From assembly GCA_902479835.1 (NCBI GenBank), contig CABSQC010000019.1:1-10605 (forward strand): a stretch of 10,605 bases of DNA, read 5' to 3'. Each line of letters begins with the position of its first letter. Position 1 is the stretch's first letter. The notes under the pieces were generated by a model that saw only the letters and a program-made list of their open reading frames with translations, was not told the origin of the DNA and did no database searches. This document shows positions 1 through 6,941 of the stretch, in pieces. Source of the DNA: an uncultured Streptococcus sp. (lineage in GTDB: Bacteria; Bacillota; Bacilli; Lactobacillales; Streptococcaceae). Made by a program: the position numbers and the translations under genes.

Positions 1-58
1 TCACTACATTGTCCGTGTTAAAGACGGATTTGATCAATCCTGCCCCCCTAGATGACAT
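1..58 (-). CDS. Probable YesL-like (DUF624) membrane protein, N-terminal fragment
   Basis: Only the first 19 codons are in the window; the gene continues past the left edge. An ATG at 56-58 is preceded by a good AAAGGAG ribosome site at the right distance, 21 bases after the stop of the YhcH-type gene. The visible protein begins MSSRGAGLIKSVFNTDNVV. The 'VFNTDN' piece resembles the start of YesL/DUF624 proteins, small membrane proteins of unknown role often found beside carbohydrate ABC importers, including streptococcal sialic-acid operons. The start and reading frame are seen directly. The family call rests on a very short match plus context and is only moderately secure. It is the sixth visible gene of the nan operon. 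Confidence 0.55.
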   Translation of the reverse strand, partial: MSSRGAGLIKSVFNTDNVV

Positions 59-79
59 AGGCACTCCTTTCTAACGTGA

Positions 80-532
80 TCAATCGATCGCAATTTTAAA
101 TAGATATTTTTTCACGATATCTTCTTGTCCAGCATAGCCATTGGGCTGGTGAGGCTCACCTGGAAAGAAAATCGCAAAATTATGATAGCCTAGATGAAGC
201 GGATAAGACTCCTGACAATGGACAAAACCGATGTCTGATGCTTCATCAAATGCGATAGCCTCACCTGTCACACGGGATCCATAACTCGAAAACTCATGCC
301 CTTCTACTAATAAATGCAAATCGGCATATCTTTTGTGGTGTTCAAAGCGATCATTTTCTGCTTTGTTGAGTGTATTTTCTTGAACGACGAGAAAGACCTT
401 ATCCCCATCAATATCGTATCTCCCCAATTCAAAAGAATCTTTCCGATGCTCATAGAGAAAATCAATGGCCTGATCTAAATTGGAGTGGATTCCTTTGTAA
501 AAGGTGATGTTTTTTAAATCATCAAATATCAT
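80..532 (-). CDS. YhcH/YjgK/YiaL family protein, NanQ-like sialic acid anomerase
   Basis: A 150-residue single-domain cupin-like protein of the YhcH/YjgK/YiaL (DUF386) family. E. coli YhcH (NanQ) is reported to be an N-acetylneuraminate anomerase, speeding interconversion of the alpha and beta forms of the sugar, and that role fits here by context. Family marks are visible: an FEHHKRYADLH segment at about 63-73, EGHE at 77-80, and PGEPHQP at 124-130, which together supply the His/Glu cluster expected to bind a metal, then KKYLFKI near the end. The length is normal for the family. ATG at 530-532 has AAAGGATG upstream. There is no signal peptide, so it is cytoplasmic. It lies 74 bases after the second permease in the same operon. 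Older databases often call this family 'beta-galactosidase subunit beta', which is misleading. The family call is firm; the exact reaction is inferred. Confidence 0.88.
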   Translation of the reverse strand: MIFDDLKNITFYKGIHSNLDQAIDFLYEHRKDSFELGRYDIDGDKVFLVVQENTLNKAENDRFEHHKRYADLHLLVEGHEFSSYGSRVTGEAIAFDEASDIGFVHCQESYPLHLGYHNFAIFFPGEPHQPNGYAGQEDIVKKYLFKIAID

Positions 533-606
533 ATTCTCATCCTTTCGATACTTCTCAGCCTAGAAAACCGATCTGTACACAACTATCGTTTGTCCAAACA
601 GACGAC

Positions 607-1446
607 TTATCCTTTGACCGCTCCCATGGTAATCCCTTGTGTAAAGGATTTTTGGAAGACGAGGAAGACCGTAACGATTGGCACTGCAGCTAGGGCTGCC
701 CCAGCCATGATCAAGCCATAGTTGGTGGCCATTTCAGCCTGCATGGTCGCTACCCCTAAGGAAATAGTCAAGTTTTGACGAGAGGTCAGCATTACCAATT
801 GCATAAAGTAGTCGTTCCAGGTGTTGATAAAGGTAAAGATGGCAAGGGCTGCAAATCCCGGCTTGACAATTGGGAAGGCAACGCTCCAGAAAGTCCGCAA
901 CTCTCCACAACCATCGATCTTAGCAGATTCTAAGAGTTCTGTTGGGATGTTTTCACTAAATTGCTTCATCAAGAAGACCCCGAATGGCCATCCAACCAAT
1001 GGTAGAATAACCGCTGCAAGGGTATCATGAATCCCCATAAAGTTAATAATCCGTACCAATGGAACTAAGACAACTTGTTTTGGAAGGGCCATGGCTGCAA
1101 TGAAGACGGCAAAGAGAATTCGTTGCCCATAGAAGCGTTTCTTAGCCAAGACATATCCTGCCAAGGAAGAGGTCATACATACCAAGAGCATGGTTGCAAG
1201 GGAGATAAAGACACTGTTCCACAACCATTGTAGGGCTGGGTTTTGTACCATCAACTGTTGGAAGTTTTCCATGGTTGGTGTCTTTGGCCACCATTGAGGT
1301 GGAATCATAATGGTATCTGGTTGAGACTTAAAGGCCCCTGTCAAAATCCAATAAAATGGGAAAATAAACAAGACTGTCAAAAGGAGCAAAATGATCGTTG
1401 AAATCACTGTAAAGGCAGTGATGGGTTTCTTTTGTGTTGGTTTCAT
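607..1446 (-). CDS. Sugar ABC transporter permease, MalG type (sialic acid importer)
   Basis: A 279-residue inner-membrane permease of the CUT1 carbohydrate ABC class, MalG-like in size and layout. About six hydrophobic segments are visible, the first at about 13-36. The cytoplasmic EAA loop that docks on the ATPase is clear at about 173-197 (ESAKIDGCGELRTFW...FPIVKPG), and the protein ends MGAVKG as MalG-type permeases often do. ATG at 1444-1446 follows an AAGGAG site that starts just after the stop of the first permease (15-base gap), so the two are translationally close and should form a heterodimer. Operon context with nanE and a YhcH-type gene points to sialic acid, like the pneumococcal SatABC or SP1688-1690 systems. 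The family is certain; the substrate is inferred. Confidence 0.9.
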   Translation of the reverse strand: MKPTQKKPITAFTVISTIILLLLTVLFIFPFYWILTGAFKSQPDTIMIPPQWWPKTPTMENFQQLMVQNPALQWLWNSVFISLATMLLVCMTSSLAGYVLAKKRFYGQRILFAVFIAAMALPKQVVLVPLVRIINFMGIHDTLAAVILPLVGWPFGVFLMKQFSENIPTELLESAKIDGCGELRTFWSVAFPIVKPGFAALAIFTFINTWNDYFMQLVMLTSRQNLTISLGVATMQAEMATNYGLIMAGAALAAVPIVTVFLVFQKSFTQGITMGAVKG

Positions 1447-1461
1447 CTGAGGCTCCTTTCT

Positions 1462-2349
1462 TTAGTATTCTACGTCGTTTCCGAGGATCTTGAATTGCGC
1501 AAAACTGATAATGGCAATCATCACCGCAAGGAAGACACCCATGGTGTTGGCATAACCGTATTCAGAGAGTTTAAAGGCTTTTTCATAGAGGTAGTACATA
1601 AGGGTACTCGTTGAGTAGTTCGGACCACCAGATGTCAACAATTGGATCAAGGCGAAACATTGGAAAGAGTTAATGGTCGTAATGATCGCAATATAAAGGG
1701 TTGTTGGCAATAAGCTTGGCCATTTGATCTTCCAGAAAACTTGAAATTCTGTCGCACCATCCACACGCGCGGCTTCTACGAGGGAATTATCAATATTTCC
1801 CATAGCAGCGATGTAGAGGATGATCGGTTGACCAACTGAAGTGGTCAACAAAATAATGATGATGGCCATCAAAGCCCAGTGTTTGTCCCCCAACCAAGAA
1901 ATGTTTTGGTTGATGACATGTCCAGATTTCAATACAAAGTTCAAAATCCCTGATAGTGGATCATAGATCCATTTCCATACAACCGTTACCGCTACACTCC
2001 CTGTAACAACCGGAAGGAAGAAGACGAAACGATAGAAGGAACGCGCAATAGCATTTTGATGGTAGGTCTGAGAAGCCACAAACAAGGAGAACAATACGAC
2101 GATCGGAACTGATCCGATAACGATGATGACGGTATTGATCAAGGACTTCACAAAGACCTTATCCGCAAACATGCGGGAATAATTTTCTAAACCGACAAAC
2201 TTGAAGGATGTCATCGAGTAGTTGAAGAAACTTGTCACAAAGCCCATGATCATGGGTGCTAGGACAAAGACCGTAAAGAAGATTAAAATGGGTGCTAGGA
2301 ATGCGTAGGAAACGAGTGTCTCCCTCATTCGGATTTTGTTTACCTTCAC
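1462..2349 (-). CDS. Sugar ABC transporter permease, MalF type (sialic acid importer)
   Basis: A 295-residue permease of the CUT1 class, the partner of the following permease. It begins with a short basic N-terminus (MKVNKIRMRE) and a first hydrophobic helix at about 13-36, and has about six membrane segments in all. The EAA loop lies at about 192-216 (EAARVDGATEFQVFWKIKWPSLLP). The start is a GTG at 2347-2349, chosen because a full AGGAGGT ribosome site lies 8 bases upstream; no ATG fits this site in frame. It sits 182 bases downstream of the binding-protein gene, with a stem-loop in the gap. No ATP-binding gene is present in the visible operon. The family is certain; sialic acid as substrate is inferred from nanE and the YhcH-type gene. 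Confidence 0.9.
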   Translation of the reverse strand: MKVNKIRMRETLVSYAFLAPILIFFTVFVLAPMIMGFVTSFFNYSMTSFKFVGLENYSRMFADKVFVKSLINTVIIVIGSVPIVVLFSLFVASQTYHQNAIARSFYRFVFFLPVVTGSVAVTVVWKWIYDPLSGILNFVLKSGHVINQNISWLGDKHWALMAIIIILLTTSVGQPIILYIAAMGNIDNSLVEAARVDGATEFQVFWKIKWPSLLPTTLYIAIITTINSFQCFALIQLLTSGGPNYSTSTLMYYLYEKAFKLSEYGYANTMGVFLAVMIAIISFAQFKILGNDVEY

Positions 2350-2435
2350 AGTAAGGCACCTCCTAGTGTTCTTTTTCTATTTTCTTTTCTAAACATATCT
2401 TACGACTTAAGAAAAGAAGATCCAGAAAGAATGAA

Positions 2436-2483
2436 GACCCCTTCGTTCCATTCCAAAAAGAGAAATACGGATTCGAAGGGGCC
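2436..2483 (-). other. Stem-loop between binding-protein and permease genes
   Basis: Arms CCCCTTCG (2438-2445) and CGAAGGGG (2474-2481) are exact inverted repeats, 8 base pairs, enclosing 28 bases. No run of T follows on the minus strand, so it is not a standard terminator. It lies in the 182-base gap after the binding-protein gene. Stem-loops here are known in other sugar importers to protect the upstream message and let the binding protein be made in excess over the permeases; that role is inferred. Confidence 0.45.
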
Positions 2484-2531
2484 TGCAAATTCTCGTTTCT
2501 ATGAAAGACTTAGGTCTGCTTCATAGACTGA

Positions 2532-3848
2532 TTATTTTTTCGTAATGGTTTCGTTTGCTTTTTCAGTAAAGGTCTTCAAAGCTGGTTCTGCTTTTTCATC
2601 CCCGTTTGAAACAGATTGCAACATTGGGAACCATAGGGTCCGCATTTCTGCAAAACCGTTGATCGTGTTGTAGTATGGTGAGTAGTATTTTGTCCAAGTG
2701 CTGATGGTTTCCATCCGTTTGTCATCGTACAACTTACCAAATGAACTACGAACTGGGAAGGCTCCTGTACGCACAACATCTTTTGGACCCCATTCTTTGT
2801 CGTCTGCGATGAACTGTATAAATTTCTTAGCAGCAGCAATTTTCTTTTCATCTTTATTATTGAAGACTGCAAATCCATTTACAAGGTATTCCAATTTTGG
2901 CTTGCCTGAGTCAGATGGGAATGGCACTTCTACTACTTCAACCTTACTTGCATCCAACAATTTAGCTTGGATACCGTTTTGTGAAGGCGCCCACAAGATG
3001 GTGTAAGAAGTTTGACCATTTGCAAAGTTTTGGATATCTGCTCCACCATCGAATTGAGAACCATTCATCATCAAGCCGTCATCGATCCATTTAGAAGCTT
3101 TTTCCAAACCTTTGACGAATTTCGCATCATCAGTTGTATACTTGGTTACTTTTTCATCAGTAACAGAACCGCCATAAAGGTTGGCAATGAAGGCACGAGT
3201 TCCTTGGTCTCCACCTTGACCATTACTAAAGAGTGATCCTGGTGTGTAGCCTTTGTCTTTCAAAGCTTTCAAGACTTTTTCAAAGTCGTCTGTTGTCCAG
3301 CCTTCTTTGACAAGATCCAACACGCCTGCATCTTTGAGCATCTTCTTATTCATCGCCATGTAGAATGGTGCTGAACTAATTGGATACATGTAAGCTGTGT
3401 CACCTGCCTTGCTGGCTTGGATGATATTTTCATTATTGACATCTTTGACAAAATCTTCTGTAAAGAGATCGTTCAAATCAGCCAATTTTCCATTTTTACC
3501 ATACTGAATGATCCGTCCAGGTGCATCAAAGAGCACATCTGGAGCAGTTCCTGCTTCAATAGCCGTTGTGATCTTTTCAGGACCTGACTTGAAGTCAATC
3601 GTTTCCAAATTCACGTGGATATCTGGATTCGCTTTTTCAAAAGCTGCAATAATTGATTTTTCGTAGGTTCCGACACCATCATCTGCTTTTTCTTGAGTAA
3701 AGACTGGGAATGCCCACCAGGTAATTTCTGTTTTACCAGAATTTCCTCCAGAAGATTCTGATTTTGATCCTCCGCCAGAGCCACAAGCTGCGAGTGCTAG
3801 AAGAGCTGCACCAGCTACCAACGAGCACAATACTTTTTTCATTTTCAT
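2532..3848 (-). CDS. Sugar ABC transporter solute-binding lipoprotein (sialic acid importer)
   Basis: A 438-residue extracellular solute-binding protein of family 1, anchored as a lipoprotein. The N-terminus has a lysine-rich start, a hydrophobic stretch and a lipobox LAAC with the lipid-bearing cysteine at residue 22, followed by a flexible Gly/Ser linker (about 23-43). The mature part begins ITWWAFPVF, typical of CUT1 binding proteins, and contains the usual [10 protein letters not shown] segment. I place the start at the ATG of 3846-3848, because GAGGAG lies 7 bases upstream. A longer GTG start at 3861-3863 would fall inside that ribosome site. It follows nanE by 139 bases and feeds the two permeases downstream. 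It resembles the sialic-acid binding proteins of pneumococcus (SatA / SP1690 type). Another N-acetylated sugar remains possible. Confidence 0.9.
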   Translation of the reverse strand: MKMKKVLCSLVAGAALLALAACGSGGGSKSESSGGNSGKTEITWWAFPVFTQEKADDGVGTYEKSIIAAFEKANPDIHVNLETIDFKSGPEKITTAIEAGTAPDVLFDAPGRIIQYGKNGKLADLNDLFTEDFVKDVNNENIIQASKAGDTAYMYPISSAPFYMAMNKKMLKDAGVLDLVKEGWTTDDFEKVLKALKDKGYTPGSLFSNGQGGDQGTRAFIANLYGGSVTDEKVTKYTTDDAKFVKGLEKASKWIDDGLMMNGSQFDGGADIQNFANGQTSYTILWAPSQNGIQAKLLDASKVEVVEVPFPSDSGKPKLEYLVNGFAVFNNKDEKKIAAAKKFIQFIADDKEWGPKDVVRTGAFPVRSSFGKLYDDKRMETISTWTKYYSPYYNTINGFAEMRTLWFPMLQSVSNGDEKAEPALKTFTEKANETITKK

Positions 3849-3871
3849 GTGATTTCTCCTCACGATTTGCG

Positions 3872-3909
3872 GTAAGATTACTCTTACAAGGGGTTATCCT
3901 CAATGAGGA
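3872..3909 (-). other. Two small hairpins upstream of the binding-protein gene
   Basis: Two inverted repeats lie side by side in the gap between nanE and the binding-protein gene: GTAAGA/TCTTAC (3872-3887, 6 base pairs, 4-base loop) and TCCTC/GAGGA (3897-3909, 5 base pairs, 3-base loop). Neither is followed by a T run on the minus strand, so neither is a terminator. They sit 12-50 bases upstream of the ribosome site of the lipoprotein gene and could mark message processing or set its translation. The repeats are seen; any function is a guess. Confidence 0.3.
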
Positions 3910-3987
3910 CGCCTATTCTTGTTCATGTTTCAGATTCGACTACTCTCTATTCGGTCTCCTCCTCCTTCAATCTACTGTTTTGTTTAC

Positions 3988-4686
3988 TCATTTTAAGGCT
4001 GCGACGAAGCGCTCTGTAATCTCTTTTGGTCGAGTAATGGCACCACCTACAACGATGCCGCGAACCCCGAGATCATGGATTTTCTTGGCTTGATCCGGAT
4101 AGTGGATCTTGCCTTCTGCGATGACATCTACTCCTGCTTGGCAGAGACGATGAATCAGTTCAAAATCTGGACCATCAACCTTTGGACTGTAGTCCGTATA
4201 GCCCGAAAGGGTCGTTCCGACAAAGTCCACTCCCGCTTCGACAGCTGTCAATCCTTCTTCCAGAGTAGAGATATCAGCCATCAAGAGTTGGTCAGGATAT
4301 TTCTCTTTGACTTGATGGATAAAGTCACTAATCGAAAGGCCATCATGACGCGGCCGTTTGGTACAATCAAGCGCAATGACTGCGATATCCAAAGCTGCCA
4401 GCTCATCGACTTCTTTCATAGTCGCCGTGATAAAGGGTTCTTCAGGTGGGTAATCACGTTTGATAATCCCAATGATCGGTAACTTGGTCACTTCCTTGAT
4501 TTCCTTGATATCCCGGACACTATTGGCTCGGATTCCGACAGCTCCACCCTGTTCAGCCGCTTTGACCAAGAGAGGAATGACTCCTCCTGCTTCTGTATAG
4601 AGCGGTTCATGAGGGAGAGCTTGACAAGAAACAATGATGCCGTCTTTGATTTGTTCAATCAGTTCATCTTTTGTAATCTTTGACAT
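3988..4686 (-). CDS. nanE: N-acetylmannosamine-6-phosphate 2-epimerase NanE
   Basis: A 232-residue TIM-barrel enzyme that converts N-acetylmannosamine-6-phosphate to N-acetylglucosamine-6-phosphate, the step that feeds sialic acid carbon into amino-sugar breakdown. It is cytoplasmic and of normal length. Family marks are an N-terminal [14 protein letters not shown] (17-30), GIRANS with Arg53, [11 protein letters not shown] with Lys76 as the likely catalytic lysine, LDCTKRPR (107-113), MADIS (136-140), [12 protein letters not shown] with Glu191 as the likely catalytic acid, and the phosphate-binding VVGGAITRP (212-220). ATG at 4684-4686 is preceded by a strong AAGGAG site. It is the first gene of the operon, read from a cre-bearing promoter at 4734-4762. 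Placing it with an importer and a YhcH-type protein is standard for sialic-acid use in streptococci. Confidence 0.96.
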   Translation of the reverse strand: MSKITKDELIEQIKDGIIVSCQALPHEPLYTEAGGVIPLLVKAAEQGGAVGIRANSVRDIKEIKEVTKLPIIGIIKRDYPPEEPFITATMKEVDELAALDIAVIALDCTKRPRHDGLSISDFIHQVKEKYPDQLLMADISTLEEGLTAVEAGVDFVGTTLSGYTDYSPKVDGPDFELIHRLCQAGVDVIAEGKIHYPDQAKKIHDLGVRGIVVGGAITRPKEITERFVAALK

Positions 4687-4733
4687 AACTCCTTCTCCTT
4701 TGATAATAAGGCAACTCGAGTACTTGTAAATTG

Positions 4734-4762
4734 ATTATAATCTATTTTTAAAGCGCTTACAA
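4734..4762 (-). promoter_or_regulatory. nan operon promoter
   Basis: On the minus strand a -35 box TTGTAA (4757-4762) and a perfect -10 box TATAAT (4734-4739) are separated by 17 bases. The likely transcript start is near 4727, giving a leader of about 40 bases before nanE. The -10 lies inside the 10-base palindrome GATTATAATC. This is the only strong promoter I see for the operon. Confidence 0.75.
4748..4761 (-). promoter_or_regulatory. cre box (CcpA operator) on the nan promoter
   Basis: The 14-base site TTAAAGCGCTTACA on the plus strand matches the catabolite-responsive element pattern (TGWAANCGNTNWCA) at all fixed positions but one. It overlaps the -35 box and part of the spacer, so CcpA bound here would be expected to block RNA polymerase. 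That predicts repression of sialic-acid genes when glucose is plentiful, as known for nan genes in other streptococci. Match seen; binding inferred. Confidence 0.72.
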
Positions 4763-4800
4763 TATTAATCGTGCAATTGGATTATAGTTTCACATTTTAG

Positions 4801-4840
4801 GGAAAAATAAAAAGATCTCTGAAACTAGTTTCAGAGATCT
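4801..4840 (-). terminator. Terminator after the 128-residue membrane-protein gene
   Basis: Positions 4813-4840 form a perfect 28-base inverted repeat (arm AGATCTCTGAAACT). On the minus strand it is followed by a T-rich tract (TTTTATTTTT), so it is a strong rho-independent terminator. It begins 16 bases after the stop of the membrane-protein gene and keeps its transcript out of the nan operon. No comparable T run lies on the plus-strand side. Confidence 0.9.
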
Positions 4841-4856
4841 AGGACATGGTGATTCC

Positions 4857-5243
4857 CTAAGCCATCTTTTGAGTCGCTTTTTCCTTTACAACAAATACAA
4901 AGCCGATAGAGCCGACGACGGCTCCAAGCAAGATCCAATAGACCATATCCGATGAAGTAATTGGGCCTGCCAAGAGACCTGCTAATAAAAAGAGATTGAT
5001 ATACAGTCTAGTATCGCGATAGAAGGTCCAATTGAAATGGTAGCTACCTTCTGGGTACTGCCGTGTCGATACAGACGGTTGAAAGACCTGCAGAAGAATC
5101 AAAATCCCTACAAAAGCAAGATAAGCTAGGCTAACTACCGAAAGCGGAGCCTGCATCGTCATAACCACAGCTACTATAAGCAAGACCAAGATCCAGAAAT
5201 GGAAGTCCATCCAGAATTCACGATGATAACGAAAGCCTTTCAT
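4857..5243 (-). CDS. Hypothetical four-helix membrane protein
   Basis: A 128-residue protein that I do not recognise. Four hydrophobic segments are visible at about 14-31, 34-54, 79-95 and 100-119. They are joined by a very tight first turn and a longer polar loop (55-78) rich in aromatic and charged residues (RQYPEGSYHFNWTFYRDTR). Both ends are basic (MKGFRYHR; KEKATQKMA), which by the positive-inside rule puts both in the cytoplasm. There is no signal peptidase site or catalytic motif. ATG at 5241-5243 has a modest AAAGGTG site. It has its own promoter (5287-5314) and its own terminator, so it is a single-gene unit that merely sits between the alcohol dehydrogenase and nan operons. Function unknown; membrane location is well supported. 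Confidence 0.8.
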   Translation of the reverse strand: MKGFRYHREFWMDFHFWILVLLIVAVVMTMQAPLSVVSLAYLAFVGILILLQVFQPSVSTRQYPEGSYHFNWTFYRDTRLYINLFLLAGLLAGPITSSDMVYWILLGAVVGSIGFVFVVKEKATQKMA

Positions 5244-5286
5244 AAGATCACACCTTTCTCTTTATGTAATCATTTTCTGCACTTAT

Positions 5287-5314
5287 ATTATAAGACATCA
5301 AATTTATTTTGCAA
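5287..5314 (-). promoter_or_regulatory. Promoter of the 128-residue membrane-protein gene
   Basis: On the minus strand TTGCAA (5309-5314) and a perfect TATAAT (5287-5292) are separated by 16 bases, about 45 bases upstream of the ATG at 5243. No cre-like site overlaps it, unlike the two neighbouring promoters. The boxes are seen; activity is inferred. Confidence 0.65.
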
Positions 5315-5337
5315 GGAATCATCGGCTATTTGGGGTT

Positions 5338-5365
5338 GAAAATAGGACCAGAATTTCTCTGGTCC
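5338..5365 (-). terminator. Terminator after the zinc alcohol dehydrogenase gene
   Basis: An 8-base-pair perfect stem (GGACCAGA at 5345-5352 with TCTGGTCC at 5358-5365) has a 5-base loop. On the minus strand it is followed by TATTTTC, a short T tract. It lies 37 bases beyond the stop codon. An A-rich stretch on the other side gives the plus strand few T's after the stem, so I read it as minus-strand only. Confidence 0.75.
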
Positions 5366-5401
5366 ATCTAAAAAAACTATGAACAAATATTAGTTGCCAC
5401 T

Positions 5402-6454
5402 TCATTCACTGATATCATTTTCGATAATGACCTTGAGTGCATGGTTTTCACCCGCATGTTTAAAGACATCATAGGCCTTTTCGACTTCTGAAAGTTTGAA
5501 GTGGTGGGTAATGAGCTTAGTTGCATCGATCTTGCCAGATTTTAAGACATTGAGCAACATTTCAGTGGTATTAGCATTGACAAGACCGGTGTTGAGGGTA
5601 ATGTTCTTGATCCACAAATCGTCCAAATTGAAGCTAACTGGTTTTCCATGGACACCGACATTGGCGATGTGACCGCCGACAGAGATGACGTTTTGGCAGA
5701 CATCAAAGGTAGCAGGATAACCCACACATTCCATTGAAATATCGACACCACGACCATCCGTCACTTCATTGATAAAGGCCTTGATTTCCGCAATATCGCT
5801 GGAGCAAATGGTATGCGTAGCTCCAAATTTCTTGGCTGCTTCAAGACGAGATTCGGACAAGTCCACCATGATAATGGTAGCTGGTGAGAAGAATTGAACG
5901 GTCAAAAGAGCCGCAAGGCCAATCGGACCAGCTCCAACGATACAGACATTGTCCCCTGGTTTCACATGAGATGGAAGCACCCCAATTTCATAAGACGTTG
6001 GGAGAATGTCTGAGAGCATGACCAAGGCTTCGTCGTCCACAGTCTCAGGCGCATGATAAAGACTACCATCAGCATGTGGAATGTGGACATACTCTGCTTG
6101 GGTTCCGTTGATCAAGTGACCCAAAATCCAACCACCATCTTCACAGTGAGAAGGCAAACTACGTTTACAGTAGTAGCAGGTATTACAAGCTGTGACACAA
6201 GAGATGATAACCTTGTCGCCCACCTTGAAGTTATTCACTGCATCGCCGACTTCTTCGACGATCCCGATTCCTTCGTGGCCTAAAATTGTGCCTTCCTTAC
6301 AAGCTGGCACATCTCCTCCTAGGATGTGAAGGTCTGTCCCACAGATGGTTGTCTTCAAGACACGCACAATGGCATCCGTTGGATTTTTGATCATTGGTTT
6401 TGGTTGATCCAGCAGTTGCAGATTGCCTGCAGATACATAAGTTGCAGCTTTCAT
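5402..6454 (-). CDS. Zinc-dependent alcohol dehydrogenase (medium-chain family)
   Basis: A 350-residue cytoplasmic medium-chain dehydrogenase that should interconvert an alcohol and an aldehyde or ketone using NAD(H). The N-terminal GroES-like domain carries the catalytic zinc site: Cys38 in CGTDLH, His60-Glu61 in GHEGIGIVEEVG, and Asp150 in the usual fourth position. Four cysteines (90, 93, 96, 104) form the structural zinc loop. The Rossmann domain shows VGAGPIGLAAL at 173-183. Asp198 after the second strand (MVDLS) favours NAD over NADP. The overall look, with ICGTDLHILGGDVP, is of the secondary-alcohol/butanediol dehydrogenase branch; the substrate cannot be read from sequence. ATG at 6452-6454 follows an AAGGAG site. 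It is a single-gene unit with a cre-overlapped promoter and its own terminator, so it is probably repressed by CcpA. Confidence 0.93.
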   Translation of the reverse strand: MKAATYVSAGNLQLLDQPKPMIKNPTDAIVRVLKTTICGTDLHILGGDVPACKEGTILGHEGIGIVEEVGDAVNNFKVGDKVIISCVTACNTCYYCKRSLPSHCEDGGWILGHLINGTQAEYVHIPHADGSLYHAPETVDDEALVMLSDILPTSYEIGVLPSHVKPGDNVCIVGAGPIGLAALLTVQFFSPATIIMVDLSESRLEAAKKFGATHTICSSDIAEIKAFINEVTDGRGVDISMECVGYPATFDVCQNVISVGGHIANVGVHGKPVSFNLDDLWIKNITLNTGLVNANTTEMLLNVLKSGKIDATKLITHHFKLSEVEKAYDVFKHAGENHALKVIIENDISE

Positions 6455-6514
6455 AAGCGACTCCTTTTCTTTGTTGGTTTGATAAAACCATTTTATTTTC
6501 GTTTCTTTGTGAAT

Positions 6515-6543
6515 ATTATAACATATTAAGTAAACGCTTACAA
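6515..6543 (-). promoter_or_regulatory. Zinc alcohol dehydrogenase promoter
   Basis: On the minus strand TTGTAA (6538-6543) and a perfect TATAAT (6515-6520) are 17 bases apart, about 60 bases upstream of the ATG. The boxes and spacing are the same as in the nan promoter at 4734-4762. Confidence 0.75.
6529..6542 (-). promoter_or_regulatory. cre box (CcpA operator) on the alcohol dehydrogenase promoter
   Basis: The plus-strand site AGTAAACGCTTACA differs from the consensus form TGTAAACGCTTACA only at its first base. It covers the -35 box and the start of the spacer, a position that predicts repression by CcpA. Match seen; binding inferred. Confidence 0.72.
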
Positions 6544-6573
6544 GATTTTATGAGCACATTTTTAAAAGTTTTT

Positions 6574-6618
6574 TGAGCAAACAAAAACATTCCTCTTATC
6601 TCTACCAGAGGAATGTTT
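6574..6618 (-). terminator. Terminator of the three-gene small-protein operon
   Basis: A 12-base-pair perfect stem (AAACATTCCTCT at 6585-6596 with AGAGGAATGTTT at 6607-6618) has a 10-base loop. On the minus strand the stem runs into TTTTTGTTTG. The stem begins within the stop codon of the last gene of the operon, so gene end and terminator are fused with no spacer. Confidence 0.88.
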
Positions 6619-6941
6619 CAATCACCTTGTTCTAATTGTTGGCGCTGCTTATAGTACTCTTGCTGCTCGCGCTCACGTTCTTCTTCTAAACGCTCTTCAT
6701 AGCGCTTTAGTTCTGCCTCAAACTCTTCTTGCAAGGCAAATAAACGCTCCAAGCCACTTTGAGCCTCCGCACTTGGGGCTTGAAAATGCAGGGCACTCAG
6801 CCAGTCTACTAAATTTTCTGTATGTTGGCGGACATCCATACGCATATCCGCATAATCCCACTCCAACTCGCTAAGTTTCTGGTTGAAGCGGTAATGTCGA
6901 TCTTCTAGTTGTTCTAATTCACTATTTCCTGAATGGTACAT
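6618..6941 (-). CDS. Hypothetical small coiled-coil protein, possible type VII secretion helper (DUF3958-like)
   Basis: A 107-residue, strongly charged, helical protein with no signal peptide or membrane segment. The first half (about 8-55) is a helix with aromatic residues (YRFNQKLSELEWDYADMR); a short break follows (FQAPSAEAQSG). The second half (about 63-105) is a continuous Glu/Arg/Gln-rich coiled coil ending in YYKQRQQLEQ. This length and layout resemble DUF3958/Lap2-type proteins that help LXG toxins reach the type VIIb secretion system; that is a resemblance by eye, not a proven match. I prefer the ATG at 6939-6941, 5 bases after GGAGGT. A GTG three bases earlier is too close. The ribosome site lies inside the last codons of the preceding gene, and the start overlaps its TGA, so translation is probably coupled. 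No LXG toxin gene follows. Confidence 0.75.
   Translation of the reverse strand: MYHSGNSELEQLEDRHYRFNQKLSELEWDYADMRMDVRQHTENLVDWLSALHFQAPSAEAQSGLERLFALQEEFEAELKRYEERLEEEREREQQEYYKQRQQLEQGD

Noticed and set aside
2159..2359. Minus-strand 66-codon frame over the start of the MalF-type permease
   Set aside because: It overlaps the permease start out of frame; the AGGAGGT site fits the permease GTG at 2349.
3849..3863. Longer GTG start for the binding lipoprotein
   Set aside because: The GTG lies at the ribosome site GAGGAG itself; the ATG at 3846-3848 has correct spacing and gives a normal lipoprotein signal.
4075..4482. A 135-codon plus-strand open frame
   Set aside because: It lies entirely within nanE on the opposite strand, which has all its motifs; the product has no family features.
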